Source: Streptomyces griseoloalbus
Lineage (GTDB): Bacteria > Actinomycetota > Actinomycetes > Streptomycetales > Streptomycetaceae
Assembly (NCBI GenBank): GCA_014650015.1
Contig: BMUD01000012.1
Span: 5,714-69,713 of the forward strand
Direction of reading: 5' to 3'
DNA length: 64,000 nt
Under the pieces are notes generated by a model, which saw only the letters and a list, made by a program, of their open reading frames with translations, was not told where the DNA came from and did not search any database. The translations under genes were made by a program, and so were the position numbers. This document shows, in pieces, positions 18,852-28,230 of this stretch. Every line of letters starts with the position of its first letter. Position 1 is the stretch's first letter.

Positions 18852-21800
18852 CAGAAGTCCTCCGCGAAGATGCGCACCTGCTCGATCACCGCGGCAGGGG
18901 TCCGGTCCAGGCTGTAGGAGTCGGCGAAGGCGATCCTCGCCGCGAGGCCGCCGCCACGGACCTCGTTACGCAGGGCCTGGAGCCGTTCGTTCCCGCATTC
19001 GCCGGTGGCGGACTCCAGCGGATGCTTGACGGCGACCGCGACGGGCTCGCCGGTGAAGTCCGAGGTGAAGAGCGCCACCGGTCCGGCGGCGGTCTCCTTC
19101 AGACTGACGTTGGGCTCCTCGCCCGCCCACCCCTTCAGCAGGAGGGCGTGCTTGTCCGGGTCGATCTGCACTTTCCGGCCGCGCAGGGCGTCGGTCAGGT
19201 CGCGGGCGAGCCTCCAGTCGTACAGCGGGTGGAGGCGCATGTTGGAGTAGTCGCGAAGGCAGGCGTAGCAGGAGCTGTGGCAGTTCTGCGCATGATGGCC
19301 GGCCTCTAGGTCGTGCACGTACCGGTCGACAGCCTGGAGGAACTTCTCGATGTGTTCCTCCGAACCGAGGTAGGTGCTGAAGCCCGCGCCGTTGTCGAGG
19401 CTGTCCGCCAGGTAGGCCATGACGGGAGCGGCCACCGGGGCGTCCGAGCCGTGGATGCCGCTGAGGAGTTCCTCCGGCTGCACGTCCAGGTGCGGGGCTG
19501 CGGCACGGCGCAGCAGGGCCGCCAGCGAGTACCAGGCGGCGCGCCGGCCGTGGTAAGCCTCGGGGAAGCCATCGATCTGCTGCGACTTCGAGATGTCGAA
19601 GCGGAGGCCCCGGTTCGTGTCGAGGGCGCCCTTGGCCCCGATGAAGAGCATGTCGGTGTGCTGGGTGGCGCCGAGGGCGATCTCCAGGTCGGCTTCCTCC
19701 TTGGGATGGTCCAGAGCGAGGTATCCGCGCCACGGGCCGGTGTTCTTGACGAACCGGAAGAGCTTCCCGCCGTTGGTGTTGACGATGTAGCGGTCTCCGC
19801 TGCCGGTGTGAACGACCATCCAGTCGTCGGCGGCGCGGTGGATGCGTGGGGCGGTCTTCTCCAGGTCGGTGGCGGTCCGTGCGCTGGTGGCGTTGGAGCC
19901 GAGCTCCCGGTATCCGTCGTAGTCCCGTGCTTCGCGGGCGGCCCTGAAGCCTGCGGGCTCCCGGAAGGGAACGGTCCTGTAGTACTTGCTCTCCGCTCCG
20001 CAGGCGGGGCAGGTGCCGGCGCCCCCGATTTCCGGGTCGACGACGGCCTGCGGGTCCACGTGGGAGCAGATCCGGCACATCGCGACCAACTGTTCCGGTC
20101 CGAACGGGTCCTCGGCAGCCTGTACTCCGCGACCGCTCGGGACGAGGGAGACCACTCCGATGGAGCGGAGCAGACGGCCGTCCTGCGGGGTTTCGCTGCC
20201 CGGTGCGAACTTGCTGAGGGCGGCGGCGAGGTCGCGGTTGACGGAGTCGGCCGGCGGCCAGGGGAAGGTCTTCTGCGGGATGCTCCGGTAGAGGAGGCGG
20301 GAGCGGGTCGGGAAGCCGAACATGGGCAGGAGACCCGCCTCTGCCAGCCGCTGGCTGAGGTCGGAGTGGCCGACCGTCCGGGCTGCCACCTCGTCGACCT
20401 GGCCGAGGAGTTCGTCGATGGCAGCCAAGGGTTCGATGGCGGCGATGCTCTCCGGTGTTCCGGCCTGGAAGGCGGCGGCAGCGGATCTGATGCGGTCCGG
20501 GTGCTGGCCGATCCAGCGGCGGACGGCACCGCGATGCACCGGCCAGTCGGCGGCGAGACCGAACTGTCCGTGGACGTTGGACGTCATGTCCGGCCCCTTA
20601 CGGCGGTCCTCCGGCTGCAGAGGCTCGAAGGCCTGGCGCAGCACCTCTCCCAACAGGACCCGCCGGAAGACGGAGACCATGCCGAGGACCAGGTAGGGCG
20701 GCGGAGTCGGATCGTTGGTGATGGCTTCCGGGCGGGCGAAGTAGTGCTCGTCGTGACTGCGGCCGCGGCAGACGGTGAGGGCCACGGCGACCGGGCTGTT
20801 GCGTCGGCCCGCGCGCCCCACCCGCTGCTGGTAGTTGAAGCGGGTGGGCGGCATGTTGGCCATGATCACGGTGTTGAGGGGGCCGATGTCGACACCGGCC
20901 TCCATGGTCGTGGTCACGGAGAGCAGTTCCAGGCCGTCCGCCTGCGGGACGTCGTTGTCGCCGAGGAAGACGTCCTGGAAGAGGCTTTGCCGACGCTGGG
21001 CCTCCAGCCGGTCCGTCTGGCCGGTCAGCTCCGCGGTGCGCAGGGGGAAGTCGCCGGTGCGGTGGGCGGCCTTCCATGCGTAGTAGTCGTCTTCGAGGAC
21101 TCCGCTGTACGGCTGGGTCACTGCGGGCAGCGGGGTCAAACACTTGGTGCACAGCCCCGCACCCGGGTGAAGGTGCGGCCGGTGGCAGGAACCGCACGTC
21201 CAGGTCTTGTTCTCGCCGGGACGGAGCGCCACCTTCTCCGGCTTGATGACGTAATCGACCACGGCATCCTTCCAGACGCCGAGGACCCGGTCCTCGATCG
21301 TCTGCACATCGGTGCCCTGGCGTTCGGCGACCTGCTTCCAGAAACGCCTCAGAGGCGCAGGCGGCCTCTGCAGAGAGGAACGTATCCGGGTGAAGCGCCG
21401 CATCAAACCGAGGATTCGCAGACTGGCCCGCGCCACGGCCTGATCGCTGTCCGGGCCGATCTCCGCGGGTGAGCGGTCGTCGCGCAGGCAGAGCCAGCCG
21501 AGTCCGAGCGATTCGAAGTCACGGCCGCCGCCGGAGAACAGGCTGCCGATGGTCTCGAGGCGGAGGCGGGAGCGAAGGCGGTTGAGGAGTTCCTGCTGTG
21601 CCTGGGTCTCCACCACCGCTTCCCGGTCCCGCTCCCAGTTGTAGAGCGCGGTCCAGGGCTGTCCGGCCGAGGTCTGCTGGAGCGAGGCCGCGGGACCGGC
21701 GGGGTTGGTGCCGTACTGCAGGAGCATGCCTTCGAGGTCGGAGGCGAGGTTGTCCAGGGAGGGCAGTTCGGAGAGGTTCCGCTCCAGGTCGGGCAGGAGT

Positions 21801-24316
21801 TCCGGTTCCGCGTCGAGGTCGTCGGCGAGGATCGCCTTCAGGCGCCCCCAATGCGCCGGGTCGCGGTCCCGCAGCCGTTCCATGGCGGCACGGGCATCCG
21901 CACGATCGACCGGCTCCCCGGCGTAGTGGGCCTTCACGAGCTGAAGGTCTGCGAACGGATCCCCCTGATTCTCGACGGCCTCGGCGCTGAGCAGGCGGAG
22001 AAGGTCCTGGTGGTGGCGCAGGGCAAGACCGCTGGCGAGCTCGGAGGCGTCGTCACGGCTGTCGGAGAAGGCGATCGCCTTGCGCCGGCCGTCGGGAAGG
22101 TGGCCGAGGGCTTCGGTCACCAGCACCTGGTTGATCTTGTAGAAACCGGTGCGCATCCGCCGGACCGGCGCGTTGCGCAGCCGGTCAGGGGATTCCAGCG
22201 GGACGAAACGGCCGTCCCTGTCGTACTTGATCTCCCAGTCGTCGCCGCAGGCGGGGCAGCGGGTGGGGAAGGCCTGGAGCCGGGCCGGATCGTAGGCCGG
22301 CTTCTTGCTCTCCTTGTCCGGGGGCACGGAGATGTGGAACGACCATCCGGTGTGCTGAACGCCCCGGTTCTCCAGGCGGCCGGTGGCGGGCTGATAGGCG
22401 CTGCGGCGGAACTCGAACTCGACCTGCGGCCCGCCGTCGGACAGGCCCGCGTGCCAGCCGGGGTCGTCGAGGCCGAGGCCCTTGGTGCGCGGCCAGTACA
22501 CGACGTAGTTCGCCGCCGTGGGTGCGCCGCTGGCCTCGTCGGGGAGCAGGTCCAGGTCCGGGAAGTCGGTGTGGAGGGCACCGGTGAACGTGCGCCGCTG
22601 GGTGTCCTTGGGGCTCGCGTATCCGCCGAGCATGAGGTCGCCGCAGGCCTGGCAGGAGAGAAGTTCCAGTACGCGGGCGCCGCAGGTGCAGCGGGAGGTG
22701 GGCTCGGCGAAGAGGCGGCCGACCCGCCGTTCGGGGCCCTGCTGCACGGGGACATGGGGACAGTTCGGATCGGAACAGGCCCAGATGCCCTCGATGTTCC
22801 GGAAGAAGAAGTGGGCTCGGAGCTGGGGAAGTTCGGGGTCCTGTGCGTAGCCGAGTATGCGCAGAACGCCGTGGAGAGCGTCCTGGCGCTGTTCCTCGGG
22901 GACGGACGGGAACAAACTCTTCGCCAGTTCGGGGGCGGGCAGAGCACGGGGCTTGCCGCCTGGAGTGAGTGCGCGTTGGAGCGCCGGGCCGAGGCCGGTC
23001 TCCCGGGCCAGGACTACGGCTTCGTCCTGGGTGACGGGGGCCTTCGCGGCCTGCGTGAGGCGTTCGGCGTGTGCGGCCAGGTCGCCCTCGCCGTGAGTCT
23101 CCTTCGCCTTTCCGGGAATGATCACGCGTCGGGACCCGGGCAGGGCGAAGAACCCGTCGAGGAACGCGTCGTCCCGGCCGGCCTCCAGGGAGGCGGAGGC
23201 GGCGAGCACACGCAGCTTCTCGGGGTACTTGTCGAGGCCGAGGCGGTGGCGGAGGTTGCGCAGCAGGTAGGCCACCTCGGTGCCGGCCGTGCCGCGGTAC
23301 ATGTGGAGTTCGTCGAGGATCAGGGTGAAGCGGGCGCCAGGGGTCTCCTCCAGCCACTTCCTCGTGGCGCTGAAGATGTGCTCCTCCTGCTTGCGGAGCA
23401 GCATGATGTTCAGCATCGAGTAGTTGGTGACCATGATGTCCGGCGGCGCGGCCTGCATGTCCCAGCGGGCGTGCATCTCCGCTCCGCCGAGGCGCGGGAT
23501 GAAGGGTCGCAGCTCCTCGTCGAGCTTCTCGTCGGCCTTGCGCTGCCGTTCCTGGACCTCCCGCAGGTACTGCCGGAGACGGAAGTTCGCCGGCTCGGAG
23601 TCGCGGCTGCCGGAGACGGGGGTGGCTCCTGTGTAGCGGCCGAAGTAGAAGCGGTGTCCTTTGCGCTTCCGGTCCAGCCATGCGTGGGCCTCGCGGCTGT
23701 CCAGCGACTTCCGGAGCCGGACCAGCTGGTCGTCGGCGAGGGCGTTGGTGGGGTAAAGAATCAGCACGCGCAGGGCGGCGGGGTGCCCGTGCTCGCCCTG
23801 CCGGCTGGGCACGTACTCGCCGTCTCCCTGCCACCATTCCCGCTGCACCGCACGGGTGCCCTGCCAGTGTGCGGACTCGGCGACCAGGTCGGCGAGGACC
23901 GGCAGCAGGAAGGACTCCGTCTTGCCGGAACCGGTGCCCGCGGTGACCACGAAGTCCTTGCCCTCGCAGGCGGCGACCAGGGCGTCGTGCTGATGCTGGT
24001 AGAGGCTGGACACACCGCCGGGGAGGGTGAAGCGGGCGAACTCGGCCGCGTCGGGGTGCGCCCCTGCCTCGGCGAAGGACTCCGCGATGCTGAGGCCCCG
24101 GGGGGCGTACTGCGGACGCAGTTCGATCAGCGGGTCGCGCCAGGCCCCGTTGTCCCGGTTCAGGAGGTTGCGTCGTTCCTCCATGACGGAACGGTCGTCG
24201 ACGCCGAACGGGGTGTCGTAGTAGCGGAAGAGTGCGCTGCGCAGGTCGTCGAACGTGCCCATGACGTCCTGGACATCGGTGTTCGTCACCTCCGCTGTCT
24301 GCTGTTCGACGCTCAC
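18851..24316 (-). CDS. 1821-aa DEAD/DEAH helicase with C-terminal DUF1998-like cysteine cluster
   Basis: The start GTG at 24316 overlaps the upstream stop by 4 bases and gives 1821 aa; the longer open frame upstream has no ribosome site. Walker A is TAGTGSGKTES (Lys about 132) and motif II LILDELHMYRG (Asp about 335). The C-terminal helicase half has TTTMEAGVDIG and NYQQRVGRAGRR (about 1130-1165). Several CxxC pairs lie in the middle (CSDPNCPH, CTCGA, CQACG, CGSCHRPH, CTKC, CRICSH, CPACGAES). The C-terminus has CHSSCYACLRD (about 1677), the cysteine cluster of DUF1998/MZB helicases. This architecture is that of DruE, DrmA/DrmB and DpdJ-type defence proteins, which move on DNA. None of the typical DISARM, Druantia or Dpd partners sits beside it; its partners are Hsp70, GrpE-like and J-like proteins. 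Confidence 0.9.
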   Translation of the reverse strand: MSVEQQTAEVTNTDVQDVMGTFDDLRSALFRYYDTPFGVDDRSVMEERRNLLNRDNGAWRDPLIELRPQYAPRGLSIAESFAEAGAHPDAAEFARFTLPGGVSSLYQHQHDALVAACEGKDFVVTAGTGSGKTESFLLPVLADLVAESAHWQGTRAVQREWWQGDGEYVPSRQGEHGHPAALRVLILYPTNALADDQLVRLRKSLDSREAHAWLDRKRKGHRFYFGRYTGATPVSGSRDSEPANFRLRQYLREVQERQRKADEKLDEELRPFIPRLGGAEMHARWDMQAAPPDIMVTNYSMLNIMLLRKQEEHIFSATRKWLEETPGARFTLILDELHMYRGTAGTEVAYLLRNLRHRLGLDKYPEKLRVLAASASLEAGRDDAFLDGFFALPGSRRVIIPGKAKETHGEGDLAAHAERLTQAAKAPVTQDEAVVLARETGLGPALQRALTPGGKPRALPAPELAKSLFPSVPEEQRQDALHGVLRILGYAQDPELPQLRAHFFFRNIEGIWACSDPNCPHVPVQQGPERRVGRLFAEPTSRCTCGARVLELLSCQACGDLMLGGYASPKDTQRRTFTGALHTDFPDLDLLPDEASGAPTAANYVVYWPRTKGLGLDDPGWHAGLSDGGPQVEFEFRRSAYQPATGRLENRGVQHTGWSFHISVPPDKESKKPAYDPARLQAFPTRCPACGDDWEIKYDRDGRFVPLESPDRLRNAPVRRMRTGFYKINQVLVTEALGHLPDGRRKAIAFSDSRDDASELASGLALRHHQDLLRLLSAEAVENQGDPFADLQLVKAHYAGEPVDRADARAAMERLRDRDPAHWGRLKAILADDLDAEPELLPDLERNLSELPSLDNLASDLEGMLLQYGTNPAGPAASLQQTSAGQPWTALYNWERDREAVVETQAQQELLNRLRSRLRLETIGSLFSGGGRDFESLGLGWLCLRDDRSPAEIGPDSDQAVARASLRILGLMRRFTRIRSSLQRPPAPLRRFWKQVAERQGTDVQTIEDRVLGVWKDAVVDYVIKPEKVALRPGENKTWTCGSCHRPHLHPGAGLCTKCLTPLPAVTQPYSGVLEDDYYAWKAAHRTGDFPLRTAELTGQTDRLEAQRRQSLFQDVFLGDNDVPQADGLELLSVTTTMEAGVDIGPLNTVIMANMPPTRFNYQQRVGRAGRRNSPVAVALTVCRGRSHDEHYFARPEAITNDPTPPPYLVLGMVSVFRRVLLGEVLRQAFEPLQPEDRRKGPDMTSNVHGQFGLAADWPVHRGAVRRWIGQHPDRIRSAAAAFQAGTPESIAAIEPLAAIDELLGQVDEVAARTVGHSDLSQRLAEAGLLPMFGFPTRSRLLYRSIPQKTFPWPPADSVNRDLAAALSKFAPGSETPQDGRLLRSIGVVSLVPSGRGVQAAEDPFGPEQLVAMCRICSHVDPQAVVDPEIGGAGTCPACGAESKYYRTVPFREPAGFRAAREARDYDGYRELGSNATSARTATDLEKTAPRIHRAADDWMVVHTGSGDRYIVNTNGGKLFRFVKNTGPWRGYLALDHPKEEADLEIALGATQHTDMLFIGAKGALDTNRGLRFDISKSQQIDGFPEAYHGRRAAWYSLAALLRRAAAPHLDVQPEELLSGIHGSDAPVAAPVMAYLADSLDNGAGFSTYLGSEEHIEKFLQAVDRYVHDLEAGHHAQNCHSSCYACLRDYSNMRLHPLYDWRLARDLTDALRGRKVQIDPDKHALLLKGWAGEEPNVSLKETAAGPVALFTSDFTGEPVAVAVKHPLESATGECGNERLQALRNEVRGGGLAARIAFADSYSLDRTPAAVIEQVRIFAEDF

Positions 24317-25305
24317 TTGGTCCTCCCGCCGGTGGCCGCCACCGGTCGTGGCGTGATCTCCAGGTTCTGCTGCAGCGAGGCCGCGATCGCCTCGGCGAGC
24401 GCCCTCGGCACGTTGTCGTACGCACGGGTCTGTGCCTGCTTGCCCACCGAGGGAGGGAAGCCGCTGCACAGGACGGCCGCGCGCTCGTGCAAGGCGGGCA
24501 GGGGCGCGTACCGGTCGATGAAGAGCCGGCCGATGCCGGCACGGCCCTTGCCGGATTCCGGCCGCCAGCGCATCGCGCCGATGCGGTGGCGGGCGAGCTC
24601 CAGGTAGACGCCCGTCTCGCGTTCCACCGCGTGGAAGACGCCGTTGCGGCGGACGCGGGTCAGGCGTGCGTAGTCGGCTCCGCGCCACCGGTACAGGCCG
24701 TCCTCGTCGTCCCCCGCCACGGGGACGAACCGCTGGAGGCGCAGCTCGTACTTCTCCAGCGTGTCGGCGGTGCTCCCACCGGGCGGTGCGGACTCGGGCC
24801 CCGGCGCCGCCTGCGGAAGCAGCTCCGTCAACTGCAGGGCGGCGCAGGGCACGTAGCGGACCCTGAGGGACTTCGCGGCTTCCTGCAGGGTCCGCTGGTC
24901 CTCGTACTGGAACAGGAGGGTGTCGGGCAGTGGGGCCTCACCGGCCTCCGGCCAGTGCGGGACGGTGATCAGCTCCATCCACTCCCGTGCCGCCTCCTCG
25001 ATACGCGTGCTGATCCGCGCGGTGCGCGCACCGGTCAGCACCGCGAGGCCGTCGGCGTGGGGCAGCCGGGTCAGCACCGGCGGGGCCACCGACCAGCGGT
25101 CGGCGCGCAGGTCCACGTCGATGAAGCCGAGGGCGGCGGCCTTGCGCATCCAGTCCCAGTCGGCGTACTCCTCCAGCTCCAGGCCACATGCCTGGGCCTG
25201 GCCGCGGATCCCGTCGCGCAGTGCGGACGCCTTGCCGCTGCGGCTCTCGCTCAGCCAGCGCAGGAGGATTCCGCCGAACTCGGTGGTGCTCATCGGTCCC
25301 GTCAT
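24313..25305 (-). CDS. 330-aa protein of helicase-chaperone operon, possible winged helix
   Basis: The start ATG overlaps the previous stop by 4 bases and has an AAGGAG site eight bases before it. I do not recognise the family. The N-terminal 120 residues are helical with a strand pair (WSVAPPVLTRLPHADGL), which fits a winged-helix domain. The middle has LRVRYVPCAALQLTELL. The C-terminal part has basic residues (ARLTRVRRNGVFHAVE, RHRIGAMRWRP) and ends in a Pro/Arg-rich tail. There is no signal peptide or membrane segment. Tight coupling between the 686-aa protein and the helicase suggests a stoichiometric subunit, perhaps for DNA or target recognition. Confidence 0.75.
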   Translation of the reverse strand: MTGPMSTTEFGGILLRWLSESRSGKASALRDGIRGQAQACGLELEEYADWDWMRKAAALGFIDVDLRADRWSVAPPVLTRLPHADGLAVLTGARTARISTRIEEAAREWMELITVPHWPEAGEAPLPDTLLFQYEDQRTLQEAAKSLRVRYVPCAALQLTELLPQAAPGPESAPPGGSTADTLEKYELRLQRFVPVAGDDEDGLYRWRGADYARLTRVRRNGVFHAVERETGVYLELARHRIGAMRWRPESGKGRAGIGRLFIDRYAPLPALHERAAVLCSGFPPSVGKQAQTRAYDNVPRALAEAIAASLQQNLEITPRPVAATGGRTK

Positions 25306-27362
25306 CGGTCAAGCTCCTTCGCTGCCTGTACGTACGCGGCCCACGAGGGTTCGACGGACGCCTGCTGGGCGGTCAGGACGGCGCGGGCCCATGCCCGCGG
25401 GTTGCCGGCGCTCTTCGGCTTCGGCGTTCCGGGGTTCACCGGGCGGCCCTTCCAGCGTCCGCTCCGGCGCTCCAGGAGCCAGCCGCCGATGCCGTGGAAG
25501 CCGGCCTCGAAGCGGAGCGGGGCGGCGGTGTCGGGGAGGCGTTCCGTCCACCAGTCCGGTTGCTCCGGTGCCTCCAACGTCCACAGCCGTCCGTCGGCCG
25601 CCGCGAACAGCACCTCGTCCGCGTCCCGGCGGCACAGCTCCATGACGGCTGCCGCGTCCTGGGTCGTGGCGCTCGTGCAGTCGGCGCCGGTGATGCCGGT
25701 CGGCAGGGTCTGCCCGTCGAGGAGGGAGGGCGACTCCGAGGCCTTGCCGTCCACGACGGTGAAGCCGCAGACCTTGGTCACCTTCGGCTCGACGACGGCC
25801 TGATCCGCGGTGGCGAAGCCGATGTCCGCGCCTGCATAACTCACCGAGTGGCGGCCCGGCTCCAGCCGGAGCACGGCCAGGGGGACGGGGCGGCCCGCGG
25901 CGATCGCCTTTCTGAGCTCGGGCCGCTCGTTTCCGTCGATCAGGAGGGTGCCCGTGCCCTCCGTGGCGTCCGGGAGGACCACCTGGGGCTCGCCTCCCCG
26001 CAGGTACAAGTGGGGATCGAGCGAGGGCGCGAGCTTCAGTCCGCCTTCCAGGCGGAGCTTGAACTGGGCTGGGGGCTGCAGGAGACCGACCGCGCCCTGG
26101 ACCTCCTGGAGCGCCCGGCGCAGCGTGACCGCGTCGTCGAAGGTGACGGGCTTGTGCAGGGACCAGCCCTGCGGCACCCAGGCCAGCTTGCTGGTGTCGG
26201 CGCTCCGGCCCGTGGTCGCGGCCTTGTCCAGCAGCCGCTGCACGTCCCGCTGCGCGGTCGGGGCGGCGAGCACCACGTGTGCCTCTCCCGGGCGGAAGCC
26301 GGCGGTGCCGGCCCAGACGCCGAGCACGTCGTCCCGTGCGAGCACCAGGACAGAGGAGGAGGGGCGGCTGAGCACCAGATTGTCCCCGTCGCGGCGGATG
26401 CCCCTGGTGAGGGTGTCCGCGCTCGGGGCGGGCAGGCCCGTCACCTCGTAGTAGGCGGTGTCGCCGAGCTGCTCGAGGACGACTCCCCCCTTGAGCTCGA
26501 TGCGCTGCCTCTGCTCCGCGGACCGCAGGCGCGCCACCCAGCCGAGACGCCCCGCGTCCAGCCGCACCAGGAGTTCGGCCCGGGTGACACCAGTGGGCAC
26601 CAGCTCGTCCGAACCGTCCCACGAAGCCGCGTAGTTGCCGATCAGCTTGGCGAGGAGGGGGCGGAATTCCGCCTCTTGCAGAGCGTTGCGGAAGCCCTTG
26701 GAGAAGTGCTGTTCCATGCCCCGGATCTCGATCTGGGCCAGCAGCGTCTCCCCCGGCAGGGGCCAGGTCGTGCCGTGTTCCCGCAACGACCGGAAGAACT
26801 TCGGCATGAAGGACCGGTCCGCGCCGCTGAGGAGCGCCTGGGACTGGGCGAACCCGATCATGCTGCGGTTCGAGGGCAGGTCGGCGGGGGCGGGAATGGT
26901 GCAGAGGCCCCGCGCGCCCTTCTGGCTGTGCTGCCAGGAGGCCAGCACCTGCCACATCCGGGAGATGGGCTCATAGTGGTGGCTGCCCAGTTGCTTGTCG
27001 TCGCCCGTCAACAGCTCGGAGAAGCGGGCGTGGTAGGCGGTGGCCCGGTGGTTCCGGTCGTTCACCATCCGGGACGCGGCCATCACCGAGCAGGCCAGCA
27101 GCGGCAGGAAGGCGGGCACGCCGTCCTTGTCCCGCTGCCGCTTGCGCCAGCGGTAGTCCTCCATTGCGCTGTACGGTTCCGCGGTCCCCAACCTCAGGAA
27201 CCTGCCCACGCACTGGGCGAGGGGCTCCTCCATGCCGTATCCGTGCCGCAGCTCCTGCTCCACGTCGTCGTCGACGTAGAACAACGTCGGGTGGCCGGCG
27301 TGCTGCCGTCCGAAGAACTCTTCGGCCAGCACTTCCTGCCACACCTGATAAGAATGATCCAC
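25302..27362 (-). CDS. 686-aa first protein of helicase-chaperone operon, unknown
   Basis: Likely GTG start at 27362, the first start in the frame. No domain is recognised. The N-terminal third is helical and charged (DDDVEQELRHGYGMEE, YRWRKRQRDKDG, HYEPISRMWQVLASWQH). The rest alternates strands and turns (LSRPSSSVLVLARDDVLGVW, DPHLYLRGGEPQVVLPD, LIDGNERPELRKAIA, GRHSVSYAGADIGFA), suggesting two or more beta-sandwich or jelly-roll units. It ends in a basic Pro-rich segment. No membrane segments, nuclease or protease motif is seen. As the first gene of a strictly overlapping operon it may be a sensor or scaffold. Confidence 0.75.
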   Translation of the reverse strand: MDHSYQVWQEVLAEEFFGRQHAGHPTLFYVDDDVEQELRHGYGMEEPLAQCVGRFLRLGTAEPYSAMEDYRWRKRQRDKDGVPAFLPLLACSVMAASRMVNDRNHRATAYHARFSELLTGDDKQLGSHHYEPISRMWQVLASWQHSQKGARGLCTIPAPADLPSNRSMIGFAQSQALLSGADRSFMPKFFRSLREHGTTWPLPGETLLAQIEIRGMEQHFSKGFRNALQEAEFRPLLAKLIGNYAASWDGSDELVPTGVTRAELLVRLDAGRLGWVARLRSAEQRQRIELKGGVVLEQLGDTAYYEVTGLPAPSADTLTRGIRRDGDNLVLSRPSSSVLVLARDDVLGVWAGTAGFRPGEAHVVLAAPTAQRDVQRLLDKAATTGRSADTSKLAWVPQGWSLHKPVTFDDAVTLRRALQEVQGAVGLLQPPAQFKLRLEGGLKLAPSLDPHLYLRGGEPQVVLPDATEGTGTLLIDGNERPELRKAIAAGRPVPLAVLRLEPGRHSVSYAGADIGFATADQAVVEPKVTKVCGFTVVDGKASESPSLLDGQTLPTGITGADCTSATTQDAAAVMELCRRDADEVLFAAADGRLWTLEAPEQPDWWTERLPDTAAPLRFEAGFHGIGGWLLERRSGRWKGRPVNPGTPKPKSAGNPRAWARAVLTAQQASVEPSWAAYVQAAKELDR

Positions 27363-27546
27363 TCTGTCCCCAAAAGAGAGGTTCCAATGCCCTTTTTCGC
27401 AAAATCCCCCGGCATGGAACGGTCTTCCGCGTCACCCTGAACCCGCTACTGACAACGAGCTACCAGCGAACGCCCTCTCGGGCGCAGCCCTCGACTGCAC
27501 TTGCCCGACGTAACCTGGCGGCACGCAACACACAGAGACGCCCCAC
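27363..27546. other. Probable promoter region of the helicase-chaperone operon
   Basis: This gap between the 73-aa ORF and the 686-aa gene is locally less GC-rich than its surroundings, notably around 27380-27420 (runs of A and T). I see no gene and no convincing -35/-10 pair. Confidence 0.4.
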
Positions 27547-27768
27547 TTATCCCCCACCGTTTCCACAAGCGTTCATAACGGTGCTCGCACAACCACCCAG
27601 AAGACATGGCCAGAGCTTCACCAAGGGCGATGCACCCGCAGCAATCGCGGCCCCCACCGCGATCACCCAGGAACACCAATTGATTGACCCTACAACCAAA
27701 GACTCCCCGCCGAAGAGCGCACGGTACTTTTCGACCGCCCCGGTCCCTTGGGAATCCTCTATATCCAT
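27547..27768 (-). CDS. Small 73-aa protein with one hydrophobic segment
   Basis: An ATG at 27768 overlaps the TAG stop region of the upstream short gene in another frame, so the two may be coupled. The product has a charged N-terminus (DIEDSQGTGAVEKYRALFGG) and a hydrophobic stretch (WVIAVGAAIAAGASPLV) with several Cys residues (CSW, CLLGGCAS). It would be a single-span membrane peptide. No family is recognised. GC is lower than the neighbours. It could be chance; the hydrophobic segment and coupling argue for a gene. Confidence 0.4.
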   Translation of the reverse strand: MDIEDSQGTGAVEKYRALFGGESLVVGSINWCSWVIAVGAAIAAGASPLVKLWPCLLGGCASTVMNACGNGGG

Positions 27769-28051
27769 GACTGGATGTTGAACTGCCGGTCGAAGGCTTC
27801 GTCGTACGAGCAGCACCTGGCGACGGTGGCATGAGGGTTGCCGGAGACCTTGACGGGACGGACTTCAAGCCGCTTCCACATCTCCGCGTGTTCCATGGAT
27901 CCGCTGAACCGAAAAGGGCAGTTGCTCGCCAGGCCTTGAGCATATGGGCGAGGAAGTCGCAGTACCCGCCGGAGCAGTTCCATTCGTCGAGCGCCTTGAG
28001 GGCGTGAAGCCGGGACTCCATGAGGATGTGGTGCCACCGGGGATGGGCCAT
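27759..28051 (-). pseudogene. Short hypothetical gene, probably frameshifted
   Basis: From an ATG at 28051, one frame reads ESRLHALKALDEWNCSGGYC then FLAHMLKAW with good coding character. Near 27921-27940 the coding character moves to another frame: SGSMEHAEMWKRLEVRPVKV then NPHATVARCCSYDEAFDRQF to QSWI and a TAG stop. Joined, this is a protein of about 95 aa with no known family. The break is either a real single-base indel or a sequence error. Confidence 0.5.
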
Positions 28052-28230
28052 GAAGAGGGTCGCTCACTTTCGTCGCGGGACGGGGAAATCGGTTCTCAGG
28101 GTGGTAGGGCTGTCCGCGGACGGCGTCACGCGAGCTGTCCCCGCGGCTCCTGCGGCTGTCCGTGTCGACGTGCCGGTACGAGGACGAAGAAGACCGTGAG
28201 ACTCGGCAACTGCCGCCGTGCGCCGTGAAC

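Noticed and set aside
24316-24688. N-terminal extension of the 1821-aa helicase
   Set aside because: The extension overlaps the 330-aa gene in another frame, is Arg/Pro-rich and lacks a ribosome site; GTG 24316 overlaps the upstream stop.
18990-27440. Very long plus-strand ORFs over the helicase-chaperone operon
   Set aside because: No coding-like residue composition and no domain; the opposite strand contains Walker, DEAD-box and Hsp70 motifs.
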